This document shows, in pieces, positions 16,779 to 25,258 of a stretch of DNA of 64,000 bases (position 1 is its first letter; every line of letters begins with the position of its first letter). The notes under the pieces were generated by a model. That model worked only from the letters and a program-made list of their open reading frames with translations. It did not search any database and was not told the origin of the DNA. The stretch is taken from contig JAYRWE010000062.1 in assembly GCA_041918175.1 (NCBI GenBank), positions 1 through 64,000 of the forward strand, written 5' to 3'. The position numbers and the translations under genes were made by a program. The DNA is from JABWAN01 sp041918175 (GTDB lineage Bacteria > Zhuqueibacterota > Zhuqueibacteria > Zhuqueibacterales > Zhuqueibacteraceae).

Positions 16779-17939
16779 CTATTTGCTGCGCGCGATTTTC
16801 ACGTCAATCCCGAGCTGATTTGGCGCGCCCGCAATCGTTGTCACGCTCAATGCTGCGTTCCAACTTTTGCCGTCATGGCCGGTGAATCGCCATGAGCTTT
16901 GGCCCGCGCCGGAGCTTTGCTGCTTTTTCCATTCATCATGCGCTGCCAAGTTATTATCGATCTCCGCCAATATCTCCGCGGCCGAGGCTTGCGTATGCAC
17001 GCGCCATTTGTTCTCCCAGAAATTTGCATCGCCTTGATGGCTGAGGGACTCGCGATCATATCTGCCCATGATCGCATACACGTTTCGCATGTTTTGGTCG
17101 GCGAGCATCGCACGCACATACTTCGTTTCCGGATCCCAATCGTATTCGAGATTCGTGGCAACCGATTGCGCGTAGCCTTTGCCGATGAGTTTTTCAATCA
17201 CGTGCAGCGCGCCGTCCATGCCCGAAGACAATCCGGCGGAGGTGATGATCTTGCCGTTATCGACGAAGCGTTTGTTCGACACGATATTGGCCTTCGGCGC
17301 TGCGGCGCGCAAGCCGGGGATGAGCGACGCAAACGTTGTCGCTTCCAATCCATCCAACAAACCGGCTTTGGCCAAAAAGAATGCGCCGTTGCAAACGGAC
17401 AACACGGCCTCGGCAGTCGCGGTTTTTTCGCGCAGCCATTTATGCACGTTCGGTTTGTCGTGATGCTGCGGCACTTCGCCGCCGGGAACGAGCAATATGT
17501 TCGCCGCGGGATGATTCGTGAAATCATATTGAGGAATCACGCGCATACCCATGGCCGTGGTGATCGGCGCGGTGCTCTCGCCGACCGTGAAAACTTCGAA
17601 GTGCGCCTGGCCAAACACTTCGTAGGGTGCGGCGTAGTCGATGATCTGCACGCCGTCAAAGATAAAAATGGCAACGCGCTTTTCGCGCGCGAGCACGCTT
17701 TGGCGCGAGGGCCGATTCACTTGCGGCGCGCTGCCTTTGATGATGTAGTTCATGCCGCAGGTTGCGCACGCACCGGGTTTTTCGTGAACGGCATTGTCGC
17801 ACGGGCTGCCGCACGGCGGGCAAACATATTCGACTTTTGTTGCGGCTGATTGCGCTTGCGCTTCTTGCGTTCCGGCAATTGCGGCGAGCAGCAAAGCGGC
17901 GCAGAGAAACGCTGCATTGAAACGAAACGGTTTTCGCAT
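16779..17939 (-). CDS. Exported DJ-1/PfpI-family protein with Cys-rich N-terminal motif
   Basis: A 386-residue exported protein. The ATG at 17939 follows an AGGAG box and starts a signal peptide ending AQAQS. Residues about 38-70 hold YVCPPCGSPCDNAV and GACATCGM, six cysteines in a pattern like heavy-metal-binding YHS/zinc-ribbon modules. Residues about 88-280 are a DJ-1/PfpI (GATase1-like) domain: VAIFIFDGVQIID, VPGGEVP, then the nucleophile elbow SVCNGAFFLAKAG with the conserved Cys. The C-terminal 90 residues are unrecognised. PfpI-like proteins include AraC-type sensors (without HTH here), glyoxalases and chaperones. An AraC regulator is encoded 71 bp upstream on the same strand. Confidence 0.85.
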   Translation of the reverse strand: MRKPFRFNAAFLCAALLLAAIAGTQEAQAQSAATKVEYVCPPCGSPCDNAVHEKPGACATCGMNYIIKGSAPQVNRPSRQSVLAREKRVAIFIFDGVQIIDYAAPYEVFGQAHFEVFTVGESTAPITTAMGMRVIPQYDFTNHPAANILLVPGGEVPQHHDKPNVHKWLREKTATAEAVLSVCNGAFFLAKAGLLDGLEATTFASLIPGLRAAAPKANIVSNKRFVDNGKIITSAGLSSGMDGALHVIEKLIGKGYAQSVATNLEYDWDPETKYVRAMLADQNMRNVYAIMGRYDRESLSHQGDANFWENKWRVHTQASAAEILAEIDNNLAAHDEWKKQQSSGAGQSSWRFTGHDGKSWNAALSVTTIAGAPNQLGIDVKIARSK

Positions 17940-18009
17940 CGAGAAATCTCCTGTAATTGATAAGAGCAGGTTGTTTGAATGACGGATACGATCCGCGTTG
18001 CCAAACAAT

Positions 18010-18879
18010 TTACTCTAAACCAATTGAAAGGTTTTGGATGAAATTGCTCTTTTTGAGAAAACGTCCGGGCGGGATTCCCATGATGCGTTTGAAGTGACGA
18101 TGGAAGTGGCTTTGATCGAAAAAACCGCTTTCATACGCAACGTCGGAAAGCGTGCGACCTTGCAGCAAAAGGCGCTTGGCATGTTGGACACGCAGATTGA
18201 TCACAAACTCGTGCGGCGGCAACCCCACAGTTTTGCGAAACACGCGCAGCAAGTGGAAGGGGCTGAGGTAGGAAACTTTCGCCAGCGCCTCGAGCGAAAC
18301 GTTCGTTTGAAAATTATCGGTGAGATATTCTGTCGCGCGTTTCACTGCCGCGTTTTCGTTGCCGGGTGCCGGCAAGGCCGCGCGCTCTTCCGTATGGCGT
18401 TGGAGCATCACGGCAAACAACTCGAGCAACAGCGTTTGCGCCGTAAGTTCGCCGGCGCCGACTTCGCAGGCACGATGCACGTGCAAAAACATTTTCGCGA
18501 GGTGCGCATCGGAAACGATGAGCGCGGGAAAGTATGGCAAAGAAGCCTTGCGGTCAAAGCCGCTTTCGACAAGCTCATGCAGCATTTCCGGCGCGGGATA
18601 AAGCGAGCGATAAATCAATGGCTCGCGCCCCACGGCGCTGCCGGTATGTATCTCATGCGGGTTGATAAAGAAGAGGCTGCCTGGCGCAACGCGATGTGTT
18701 GCGCCACGGCATTCGCATTCATTCACGCCTTGCTCCACGACTTGCATGACGTATGTTTCATTCCAATGGCGCGGATATACGTGCGTTTGATGCGAGACGC
18801 GCGCGAATTCAAGATCGGAGAAAGCTGCGCTGCGAAACAGATTGAAGGTTTCCTTCGGGCGTTTGCCATCGAACGTCAT
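18010..18879 (-). CDS. AraC-family transcriptional regulator
   Basis: A 289-residue regulator with an N-terminal cupin-like AraC sensor (residues 1-150; RHWNETYVMQVVEQG, APGSLFFINPHEIHTG) and a C-terminal double HTH (about 185-285; LSPFHLLRVFRKTVGLPPHEF, then VAYESGFFDQSHFHRHFKRIMGIPPG). The start at 18879 has GGAGC upstream and overlaps the stop of a short secreted-protein gene (ATGA). The reading frame continues upstream in arginine-rich nonsense, so the earlier Met is rejected. It probably controls the downstream PfpI-like gene, which starts 71 bp after its stop. Confidence 0.9.
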   Translation of the reverse strand: MTFDGKRPKETFNLFRSAAFSDLEFARVSHQTHVYPRHWNETYVMQVVEQGVNECECRGATHRVAPGSLFFINPHEIHTGSAVGREPLIYRSLYPAPEMLHELVESGFDRKASLPYFPALIVSDAHLAKMFLHVHRACEVGAGELTAQTLLLELFAVMLQRHTEERAALPAPGNENAAVKRATEYLTDNFQTNVSLEALAKVSYLSPFHLLRVFRKTVGLPPHEFVINLRVQHAKRLLLQGRTLSDVAYESGFFDQSHFHRHFKRIMGIPPGRFLKKSNFIQNLSIGLE

Positions 18880-19190
18880 GAATCCAGCTCCCATGCAAGC
18901 CAGCGCATCACATTCAACAAGAAGCGATAATTCTGCGGCGCTTGCGGCGAGTTCATTCCTATCCGCGTGCGATTCGCGCCGGCGAGTTGCGCGAAGAACA
19001 TTGCGGCCTCGCCAAACACGGCAACGCGGCCTTTGCCAAATTTCAACGTCGCGCCTTGCAGCCAACCGGCAGCAGAGCGTCGTGGTGTTTCCGGCGTGAA
19101 TTGCCAGGCGATTGCGGGCATGAGCAAAACCTGCGAGGAATCCAGCACGAACAAAAGAAAAGGCAAAAGCCAAAGCGTTTTTTGGAGCAT
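18876..19190 (-). CDS. Short secreted protein, probably internally deleted remnant
   Basis: A 104-residue product with a signal peptide (residues 1-28) followed directly by what looks like the extreme C-terminus of a larger family: GRVAVFGEAAMFFAQLAG, GMNSPQAPQNYRFLLNVMRWL. In complete relatives this closing segment normally follows a few hundred residues of a glutamine-amidotransferase-like domain; that family assignment is from memory and not certain. Here the middle is missing, so an in-frame deletion is likely. The frame is intact and its stop overlaps the start of the AraC gene (ATGA), so it may persist because it drives translation of the regulator. Confidence 0.6.
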   Translation of the reverse strand: MLQKTLWLLPFLLFVLDSSQVLLMPAIAWQFTPETPRRSAAGWLQGATLKFGKGRVAVFGEAAMFFAQLAGANRTRIGMNSPQAPQNYRFLLNVMRWLAWELDS

Positions 19191-19223
19191 AAAGTTTCCG
19201 GCGTGAAAGTTATCGTTGCGGCT

Positions 19224-19343
19224 TTACTCACCTGCTCTCGAAAATTCCATCACCCAATTCGTTTCCCACTCTTGTTGGGCCTCGTCGAAATAAGCCTGCT
19301 CCCAGCGCGCGCTCGTTGCCGTTATGTCCAGCCAACGGACGCT
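19224..19343 (-). pseudogene. 3' stump of a DUF1579-like gene
   Basis: About 38 codons reading SVRWLDITATSARWEQAY then EWETNWVMEFSRAG and a stop. This matches the last strands of the proteins at 34429-35031 (SDITASSVRWELA ... WVMAMQRKK) and 36674-37204. There is no start codon of its own, and it begins right at the stop of the upstream gene (19345), as if a deletion had joined them. Together with the truncated gene at 18876 it marks an eroded stretch. Confidence 0.6.
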
Positions 19344-19344
19344 C

Positions 19345-20487
19345 TCAGTTTTGAATTTGAATCGCACTTCTGTCCTCAATGGCCGCGACCACGCCCCAGC
19401 CGCCAAAATTTTCCGAGATGGTGAGCCACAGCTCATTGCGGCCTTTTTTCAGCGGCAGATACAGCGCATCCCACAAGCCGACCGTGCCGAGGAAACGGTA
19501 ATCGCGCGAGACAAAGTTGTCGCTTCCCGCGTAGAGCAAGTGATCGTTGAGATAAACGCGCACGCGATCACTGAAGCCGAATTTTACTTCCTTGATCTGC
19601 TCGCGTTCTGAGTTAATGATGACGCGGGCGAAAGTCGTGTTGCTCTGCTCATTGAGCGGAAGCAAGCGCGAAAGATTGGCGATGCCGGTCGCTTCGCATT
19701 CTAACTTTTTCCAAGTCAAGCCGGCTTTGTCGGACTCGCTCAGTTGCAGTTTGTCTTGCAGATTTTTTTCGGGAAAGCCGCTCGACACGGACCATGACAT
19801 AATCACGCCTTTGGGCGCGGGCTTGCGCGGTTTGGCTTGGCCTTTGAGAGCCGGCGCGTCTAAGGCCGTGAAAGAGAAATTCGAATAATGTGCTGGCGCA
19901 AAATTTCCCGCGCTCAAACCAACTTGGCCGGCTACGGGCGCGCGCTTCAGCCCGGGAATAAACAGCGCGGGCGTTTCCATGTCCATGATATAAACCTCGG
20001 CCTGCGTGCCGGCGACAACGATTTTGACGCGCATCCATTCGTTGAAGCGATAGCGGATGGGCGTTGAGAACTCTTCGCCATAATAAAACTGCCAGCCGGC
20101 ATTGCCGTTGAAAACCGGCGTGTATTGATTCGCATCGGGATTGCCGGACTGATGCGGGCGAAAATAAAACTCTTCGTAATTCTCCTGATCTTGCACGCGC
20201 CAAACGCCGCCGACAAACGTGCGCTCCGGCGAGAAAGCGATGTCAAACTCGATCACGCCATTGAGAAATTTTGAATCTTTGACCAGCGCCAATCCACTTT
20301 TGAGATAAAGACTTTGCCGTCCGAGATATTCTTCGACGCGGCTTTCTTGCGCAGCGAACTCCCAGCGGTTTGAATCGAAAGGAATGTTGTTTTGCGCTCG
20401 TGCAGAGAAAGCGAGCCAGGAAGAATTGCTCATTATAAAAACGGCTAACAAAGCATGCGGAAGCGAAGATGATCTTTTATCTTTCAT
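19345..20487 (-). CDS. Secreted LamG-like (concanavalin-fold) protein
   Basis: A 380-residue exported protein; the Met at 20487 has AAGGAA upstream and opens a signal peptide ending SARAQ. Residues about 40-210 form a jelly-roll similar to 3-keto-disaccharide hydrolase/LamG domains (GVIEFDIAFSPERTFVGGVW, then FNEWMRVKIVVAG). Residues about 225-380 are a second beta-rich domain with VRVYLNDHLLYAGSDNF and LPLKKGRNELWLTISENFGGWG, a sugar-binding-like fold. It probably binds or acts on carbohydrate outside the cytoplasm; no catalytic residues can be named. It follows an AraC gene on the same strand with a 40-bp gap. Confidence 0.75.
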   Translation of the reverse strand: MKDKRSSSLPHALLAVFIMSNSSWLAFSARAQNNIPFDSNRWEFAAQESRVEEYLGRQSLYLKSGLALVKDSKFLNGVIEFDIAFSPERTFVGGVWRVQDQENYEEFYFRPHQSGNPDANQYTPVFNGNAGWQFYYGEEFSTPIRYRFNEWMRVKIVVAGTQAEVYIMDMETPALFIPGLKRAPVAGQVGLSAGNFAPAHYSNFSFTALDAPALKGQAKPRKPAPKGVIMSWSVSSGFPEKNLQDKLQLSESDKAGLTWKKLECEATGIANLSRLLPLNEQSNTTFARVIINSEREQIKEVKFGFSDRVRVYLNDHLLYAGSDNFVSRDYRFLGTVGLWDALYLPLKKGRNELWLTISENFGGWGVVAAIEDRSAIQIQN

Positions 20488-20527
20488 TCTGGGTTCCTTG
20501 AGTTTTTCATGGCGATTTTTTTGACTA

Positions 20528-21445
20528 TCACATTGATCCTTCGCGCTCATGAATCGTTTTCAGCAAAGGGGGCCGCTTACGCCGGCGGAATTGCAGCGGG
20601 CTGGTGCCATATCGCCGCGTAAAGGTCGCGATGAAATGGTCGAGACTGTTGAAGCCGGAATCGAAGCCGATCTCGGTCACTGCAAGGGAAGTGTTCAACA
20701 ACAGCGTGACGGCATGGCTCAAGCGCACTTCGAGCAGATAACGATGCGGGCTGAAAGCGGTGTAATGCCGGAACAAGCGGCTGAAATGATAGGGGCTTAA
20801 AAAGGCGTGGCGCGCAATCTCGGCCAGCTCGAGTTCTTTTTTAAAATTTTCGTGAATGTATTCTTTGCTGCGCTCGATCATCGGCAGATAAAGTTCAAGA
20901 TCCCGTTTGCCGAGGGCCATCGGCGCTTCGAGCTTCCGATTGTCGGCGAGATGAGCAAGCGTTCTTTCCAACAAATGAAGGAGCAAATCTTCAAGCGGCA
21001 ACGTCTCGCGCCGGGTCTGCGCGAACGCCTTCCGATAAATCAAGCCGTGCAAATATTCAATCTCCGGCGTGGAGGGAACGGTCGCCGCCGGAAATCGAAA
21101 GTCAAAATCCGCATTCCGCCAATGCGCCGGCGCGCTGCCGTCTGCGCGAACGCGCCCGCCGATTTCTTGGAGCAAATCTGCGGCGATCGCAATGCTCGTG
21201 CAAGTATGGGGGATATCGTTCAAGAATGTCGCTGCAACGCCGGCATTTTCGAGATGCAACATGCCGCTGTAGCATTCATGAACCCGTGCGCCGACTTTGT
21301 AGCCATACGCACCCTGGCGCGGAAAAGTAATGAAGAAATCGCCGTTGTATGCTTCGTTGGAAGTCGGGTGCGTGCGCTCACGGCGTTGGATATCAAGCAC
21401 CCGAAACAACGACGACGAAAAAATAGGTTTGGGCGGTGAAGACAT
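20528..21445 (-). CDS. AraC-family transcriptional regulator
   Basis: A 305-residue regulator. The N-terminal half (GDFFITFPRQGAYGYKVG ... FLNDIPHTC) is a cupin-type sensor with a His/Cys-containing loop. The C-terminal half carries two HTH motifs: LAEIARHAFLSPYHFSRLFRHYTAFSPHRYL and VTEIGFDSGFNSLDHFIATFTRRYGTSPLQFR. The Met at 21445 is chosen because upstream codons give an arginine-rich, non-conserved stretch. It is divergent from the secreted protein gene at 21749, with a 303-bp intergenic region that probably carries both promoters, and sits just upstream of the LamG-like gene. Either or both could be its targets. Confidence 0.9.
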   Translation of the reverse strand: MSSPPKPIFSSSLFRVLDIQRRERTHPTSNEAYNGDFFITFPRQGAYGYKVGARVHECYSGMLHLENAGVAATFLNDIPHTCTSIAIAADLLQEIGGRVRADGSAPAHWRNADFDFRFPAATVPSTPEIEYLHGLIYRKAFAQTRRETLPLEDLLLHLLERTLAHLADNRKLEAPMALGKRDLELYLPMIERSKEYIHENFKKELELAEIARHAFLSPYHFSRLFRHYTAFSPHRYLLEVRLSHAVTLLLNTSLAVTEIGFDSGFNSLDHFIATFTRRYGTSPLQFRRRKRPPLLKTIHEREGSM

Positions 21446-21748
21446 TGCTTTGCTTCGCCTCGCTTCTGCGTGATTTCGTTTACGACGTTTTATGTTGAAG
21501 ACTGCAATCGCGGGTTTTGGTTCAAGCGATTTTCCCGCACGCAGCGAGAACCCGCGCCGTTCTATAAACAGCAAGAACTCTAAAGTTTTTCCCGCCCGCG
21601 TTTCGTATTCTGTTAAACGCCGCTGCTCGCAATCCGATGAGCGCAAGCGCCAAACAAGCGACATCCGCGCTCGTCTTGGCGAAACAAACTCGGATGGCCC
21701 GCGGCTGCATTTTTCAAACACCCATTAACTCTCACTATGGAGAACCCA
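21446..21748. promoter_or_regulatory. Divergent intergenic region of AraC regulator and secreted protein
   Basis: 303 bp without a convincing gene. It must contain the start signals for the minus-strand AraC gene and the plus-strand gene at 21749 (GGAG box at 21739-21742). No operator repeat could be pinned down by eye. Confidence 0.4.
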
Positions 21749-22654
21749 ATGAAAACCACGAGTGGCAATGCCCGGCGGCTGGGGGCGACTTTTTTCGCGA
21801 TTGCATTTTTGCTCTTTACATTCCAAGCCGCCAGCGGCCAGGAGATGGCCGGGCCGCTCTATGCTTCACCCCAAACCCAAGAGGTCATTCAAAAAATGAT
21901 TCAAGCGCATGGCGGCATGGAGAAATGGCGCAAGGCGAAAAGCCTCAGCTTTGACCACAAGATGATCGATCCCAACACGCCCAACGAGCCTTGGGTTTCC
22001 AAAGAAGTTCACGATCCGATCAGCCGCCGAACGTATCACGACTGGCCTCTTGAAAAGGCCCGGCTCGCCTTTGACGGTGCGCAAGTCTGGACCTTGAACT
22101 GGGGCAAGGACAATCCTCCTGGGATGATGGCGCGCGTCTCTTTTTACTTCCTGTGTTTGCCGTGGATTACGCAGGATGAGTCGGCGCAGCTTGCAGAGCC
22201 CGGCAGAGGCAAGCTGCCGCACTCTGCCAGCGCGAAAGAATTCATCACGATTCGAATGACCTACAGAGAGGGAAATCCGTTCGAGTATTTTGTTCTGTAT
22301 ATCGATCCCGATGATTATTTGCTCAAAGGCGTGAATTATACTGTGACGTATCGGCCGCTCTTCGACGCGTTTGGGATGCCGCCCGAGGTCAAAGTGATGG
22401 GGCCGTTTGTGAAAACGTATAGCGACTTTGTCAATGTCGACGAGCTTAAGATTGCGAGCCGCTACGACACGTTCACTTCGCCGGACGGCAAAGCCTATGT
22501 CACGATGGGCCAACATTACGCCGAAAATTTTTCTCTCAACCGGCCGTTCGACGAGTCGCGTCTGAAAATGCCGGCCGGCGCGAAACTGGACGACTCGGAT
22601 AAAAGATACGCAGAATATGTTCGGGTGTTAAGGGCCGGCGCTCGCAAGAGATAG
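21749..22654 (+). CDS. Exported LolA-like fold protein
   Basis: A 301-residue protein with a signal peptide (ends AASGQ). A GGAG box lies 6 bases before the Met at 21749, so this is preferred over the Met four codons earlier. The body begins VIQKMIQAHGGMEKWRKAKSLSFDHKM, the usual opening of exported proteins with a LolA/LppX-type half-barrel (an HGG then W in the first helix). Further strands, such as YVLYIDPDDYLLKGVNYTV, fit that fold. No enzymatic motif is seen; a lipid or hydrophobic-ligand carrier role is inference. It is transcribed divergently from an AraC gene, its likely regulator. Confidence 0.78.
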   Translation: MKTTSGNARRLGATFFAIAFLLFTFQAASGQEMAGPLYASPQTQEVIQKMIQAHGGMEKWRKAKSLSFDHKMIDPNTPNEPWVSKEVHDPISRRTYHDWPLEKARLAFDGAQVWTLNWGKDNPPGMMARVSFYFLCLPWITQDESAQLAEPGRGKLPHSASAKEFITIRMTYREGNPFEYFVLYIDPDDYLLKGVNYTVTYRPLFDAFGMPPEVKVMGPFVKTYSDFVNVDELKIASRYDTFTSPDGKAYVTMGQHYAENFSLNRPFDESRLKMPAGAKLDDSDKRYAEYVRVLRAGARKR

Positions 22655-22708
22655 CTTGGCGCGCGCGGAGGGTTTCGTTCAACACGGCGGTCAAAGCGTT
22701 GGCAAAAT

Positions 22709-23455
22709 TTAGAGATATTTGCTCTTCACAAACGCATACCATCCGCCTTCAAATTCTGCAACCGTAACACCCAACGTCGCGGGAATGTCGCCGAGACTTT
22801 TGATCAAATTCACCAACGCAGGCATACCCCATTTTGTGACGACATACTCGGCGAGCACATAACCGAGGTCATAGATTTTGGTGTTCGTTTGCCAGTTTGC
22901 TTCCAACTCGGCGAGCGTGGGCGGAGTGCCGCTGGTCATATAGGAAAGATTGCGGGGATGCACGAATTGGCCGGCTTCATAGAGCGCCATCGCTTCCCAA
23001 AGCCAGCGCGGGTTATTCGCAAAGCGCGGCGCGAGATTGAGCGTCGCGCAATGCGTGAACTCATGCACGGCAACCGTGAGCATAGAATCAAAATTGCGGC
23101 TCGGCCAGTTGGGCGACATCATGCGCAATTCCGTCGCGTTCGTCGCAGTGCCAATCACCCACTCCGGCGCGTTGGGCAGACCGATGTCGGTGTGAATTTT
23201 TTTTTGGTCGGAATAAAAATGAACCGTGATCACGGGAAGCGCTACGGCTTCCAAGTCGCGCGCAATACGCTCGTGGCTCGTTTCCAAGCGCTGCGCAATG
23301 GCGGCGATGTTCGTGCGATCCAACGCAGTGTAATGAATGACGAAATGCGCCGAGGTGTATTTCATCTCGTCGTCATTTTTCTCCATACTCGTTGTTGGTT
23401 GTTCTGAACAAGCCGCGAAGAGTAGGAATGCAACAAGGCTGAACGCTTGGCGCAT
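22709..23455 (-). CDS. Lipoprotein gluzincin metallopeptidase
   Basis: A 248-residue lipoprotein (LFAAC, Cys16). The zinc motif H131-E-F-T-H135 is followed by E154 in PRWLWEAMALYEAG, the gluzincin third ligand spacing seen in the peptidase MA superfamily. VHFYSDQKKIHTDIG and similar strands match M48/MA-like exported peptidases. It probably cleaves peptides at the outer side of the inner membrane or in the periplasm. It lies 7 bp after the stop of the next minus-strand gene upstream (23463), so the two are cotranscribed. Confidence 0.87.
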   Translation of the reverse strand: MRQAFSLVAFLLFAACSEQPTTSMEKNDDEMKYTSAHFVIHYTALDRTNIAAIAQRLETSHERIARDLEAVALPVITVHFYSDQKKIHTDIGLPNAPEWVIGTATNATELRMMSPNWPSRNFDSMLTVAVHEFTHCATLNLAPRFANNPRWLWEAMALYEAGQFVHPRNLSYMTSGTPPTLAELEANWQTNTKIYDLGYVLAEYVVTKWGMPALVNLIKSLGDIPATLGVTVAEFEGGWYAFVKSKYL

Positions 23456-23462
23456 GGCGCCC

Positions 23463-23957
23463 TCAGTTTGTTTTTCTCACAAACACGCGCTTGCTTTCGA
23501 ACGAGCCGCGCGCGTTGTCGATGAAATAATCAATCGTCAGCACACTACCGTCGGGCGAGAGCCGCCACTTGCGCGTAATTTTTTGCGTGGCGGGACCGTT
23601 CGGCGAATCGGAGGTGATCTCATCTTCAACGAGAATGCCTTTGTGATTCGGCAGCCAAGAGGCTGTGCGCTTGCCTTTCGCGTTGGGTGGATTGGCCGGT
23701 GTGAAATCCGTTTGCTTGCCGTCGAGCGCATAGGCTTCGTTCAAATCCACTTCACCGCGCGCGGATTTTTGTTTGCCCACGAGTTTGAGCGAGTCGCCCT
23801 CGTGCGTGATCGTCATGGTTTGCTCCAAGCCGGGTTGATTGCTGAAGCTCTTGTCTTTATCCAACACCCACGCGCCGCTGAAATTGGGTTTGTCCGCGGC
23901 AAAACCGCAAACGCCGCATGAGAAAAGCAAAGCGATGAGCATGTTCTGAAACTTCAT
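23463..23957 (-). CDS. Small exported beta-barrel protein, unknown function
   Basis: A 164-residue exported protein with a signal peptide (MLIALLFSCGVCGFA) and an all-beta body: NFSGAWVLDKDKSF, then TMTITHEGDSLKLVG, KITRKWRLSPDGSVLTIDYFIDN. This NFSGxWxLDxxKS opening is common in uncharacterised exported proteins of Acidobacteria, Bacteroidota and relatives, and resembles a lipocalin-like or DUF-type barrel. AGGAG precedes the Met at 23957. It is cotranscribed with the peptidase gene downstream. Confidence 0.75.
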   Translation of the reverse strand: MKFQNMLIALLFSCGVCGFAADKPNFSGAWVLDKDKSFSNQPGLEQTMTITHEGDSLKLVGKQKSARGEVDLNEAYALDGKQTDFTPANPPNAKGKRTASWLPNHKGILVEDEITSDSPNGPATQKITRKWRLSPDGSVLTIDYFIDNARGSFESKRVFVRKTN

Positions 23958-24005
23958 TTTTATTCTCCTGCTAATCGTGATCATTTTTGAATTACGTTCG
24001 CTGCG

Positions 24006-25250
24006 TTAGCGCCAATGATACTCGAGCGCGCTGAAGAAGCTCAACTGCACTTCGCGAAAGTCATCCAACACCGTGTTTGCGACTTGTAACTCGCGATGCC
24101 ATTTTAGAAAACTATACTCCACGCCAAATGACCAAACGTAGGCGCGCACGGCCAAGCTTGTTCCCAACGCCAACAGATGACGAAGGTTTTGCTTCGTGTC
24201 GCGATAACTCGAAATGTTGTTTTGCGCGCCCACGGCTTGGTTGGAAGCATAGAGTTGCGGCACATAAGCATAACCCAAACGGAGCGGCAAATTTATTTTT
24301 TCAAATGGAAGCCACTCCAGCCCAATGCGCCACACGTTTGCGCTCTTCCAATTCGGCGCGCCGCCAAATTCATACAGATGCAATTGCAACGGCGAGGTTT
24401 TGAAACGTTGCGTTTCGAAATCCATTGCCAGGGTCCATCTTGCGCTGCCGGTGAAAGCGATGCCCGCGGCGATGATCGTGGGCAATGCAAAGTCGAGTTG
24501 TTGATACGACGGAAAATAAACCGCGTAGTCTTGCTCATCTGAAATTTTGGTGTGCGCCTGCACGTGCAGCGCGGAAGGCGTAGAAGCGCGAAGCGCCGCC
24601 CGAAACTTTGAAGCATGAAAACTCGCGCCGGCTTGAAAATTCAAACCGGAAAACTTGTGTTCCAAGCGCGCCCATTTGTGCGTTTCGCGGCCGTGATTGT
24701 CGCCGCGAATCGCGCTCGTGATCGCGCCGGAATTATAATCCAATGCGGCGCCGAGGCTGAAGCGCTCGCTCATTTTGAAACCGCTCGCCAATCTCAGCGC
24801 ATGCATACTGCCGCTCGTGGTTTGATGAAACAACACACTGCCGGTGATCGCGCGCCGATCATTGTCAACATACGGCGTCAGTTTGCGAAAATAACCGAGG
24901 CCGATTCCGAAACGCGGGCCGAGAGCAAACGCGAGCGCCGCCTCGTCAAATTGCTTCGTCGTCTTCTGCGCCTCCAAGTCGAACGCCGTGCCGTTGCTGT
25001 TGCGTCGCAACAAGGAATAGGAATGAATAGCCGCATTCGCGCTCAACGCGAAGGTAATTCCGCGCGTGAACGCCAAGGCCGAGGGGTTCGACACAAGCGC
25101 GGAGGCGTCGTTTGCGAGCGCAAGCTCCGCACTTGCCATGCTGCGATATTTGTCGCCTGTTGTGCGAAAGAGTAAATCGGAATTTTGCGCGCGCAGTTGT
25201 GCCGCGAAAAAATTTGCCAGCACAATCACGATGACCAGCGTTTCCTTCAT
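24006..25250 (-). CDS. PorV/FadL-like outer-membrane protein
   Basis: A 414-residue protein with a signal peptide (ends LRAQ) and alternating beta-strand sequence throughout, ending in an aromatic residue-rich final strand (FFSALEYHWR), as outer-membrane barrels do. The opening YRSMASAELALANDASALVSNPSALAF matches the start of PorV/PorQ and FadL-family proteins (usually MGGAxVAxADDxSAxxxNPAGLA). PorV-like proteins are shuttle or docking parts of type IX secretion, which fits the two sorting-domain proteins in the window, but a transport porin is equally possible. The Met at 25250 is chosen; a GTG at 25262 would overlap the upstream stop. Confidence 0.8.
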   Translation of the reverse strand: MKETLVIVIVLANFFAAQLRAQNSDLLFRTTGDKYRSMASAELALANDASALVSNPSALAFTRGITFALSANAAIHSYSLLRRNSNGTAFDLEAQKTTKQFDEAALAFALGPRFGIGLGYFRKLTPYVDNDRRAITGSVLFHQTTSGSMHALRLASGFKMSERFSLGAALDYNSGAITSAIRGDNHGRETHKWARLEHKFSGLNFQAGASFHASKFRAALRASTPSALHVQAHTKISDEQDYAVYFPSYQQLDFALPTIIAAGIAFTGSARWTLAMDFETQRFKTSPLQLHLYEFGGAPNWKSANVWRIGLEWLPFEKINLPLRLGYAYVPQLYASNQAVGAQNNISSYRDTKQNLRHLLALGTSLAVRAYVWSFGVEYSFLKWHRELQVANTVLDDFREVQLSFFSALEYHWR

Positions 25251-25258
25251 GTCGCTTC

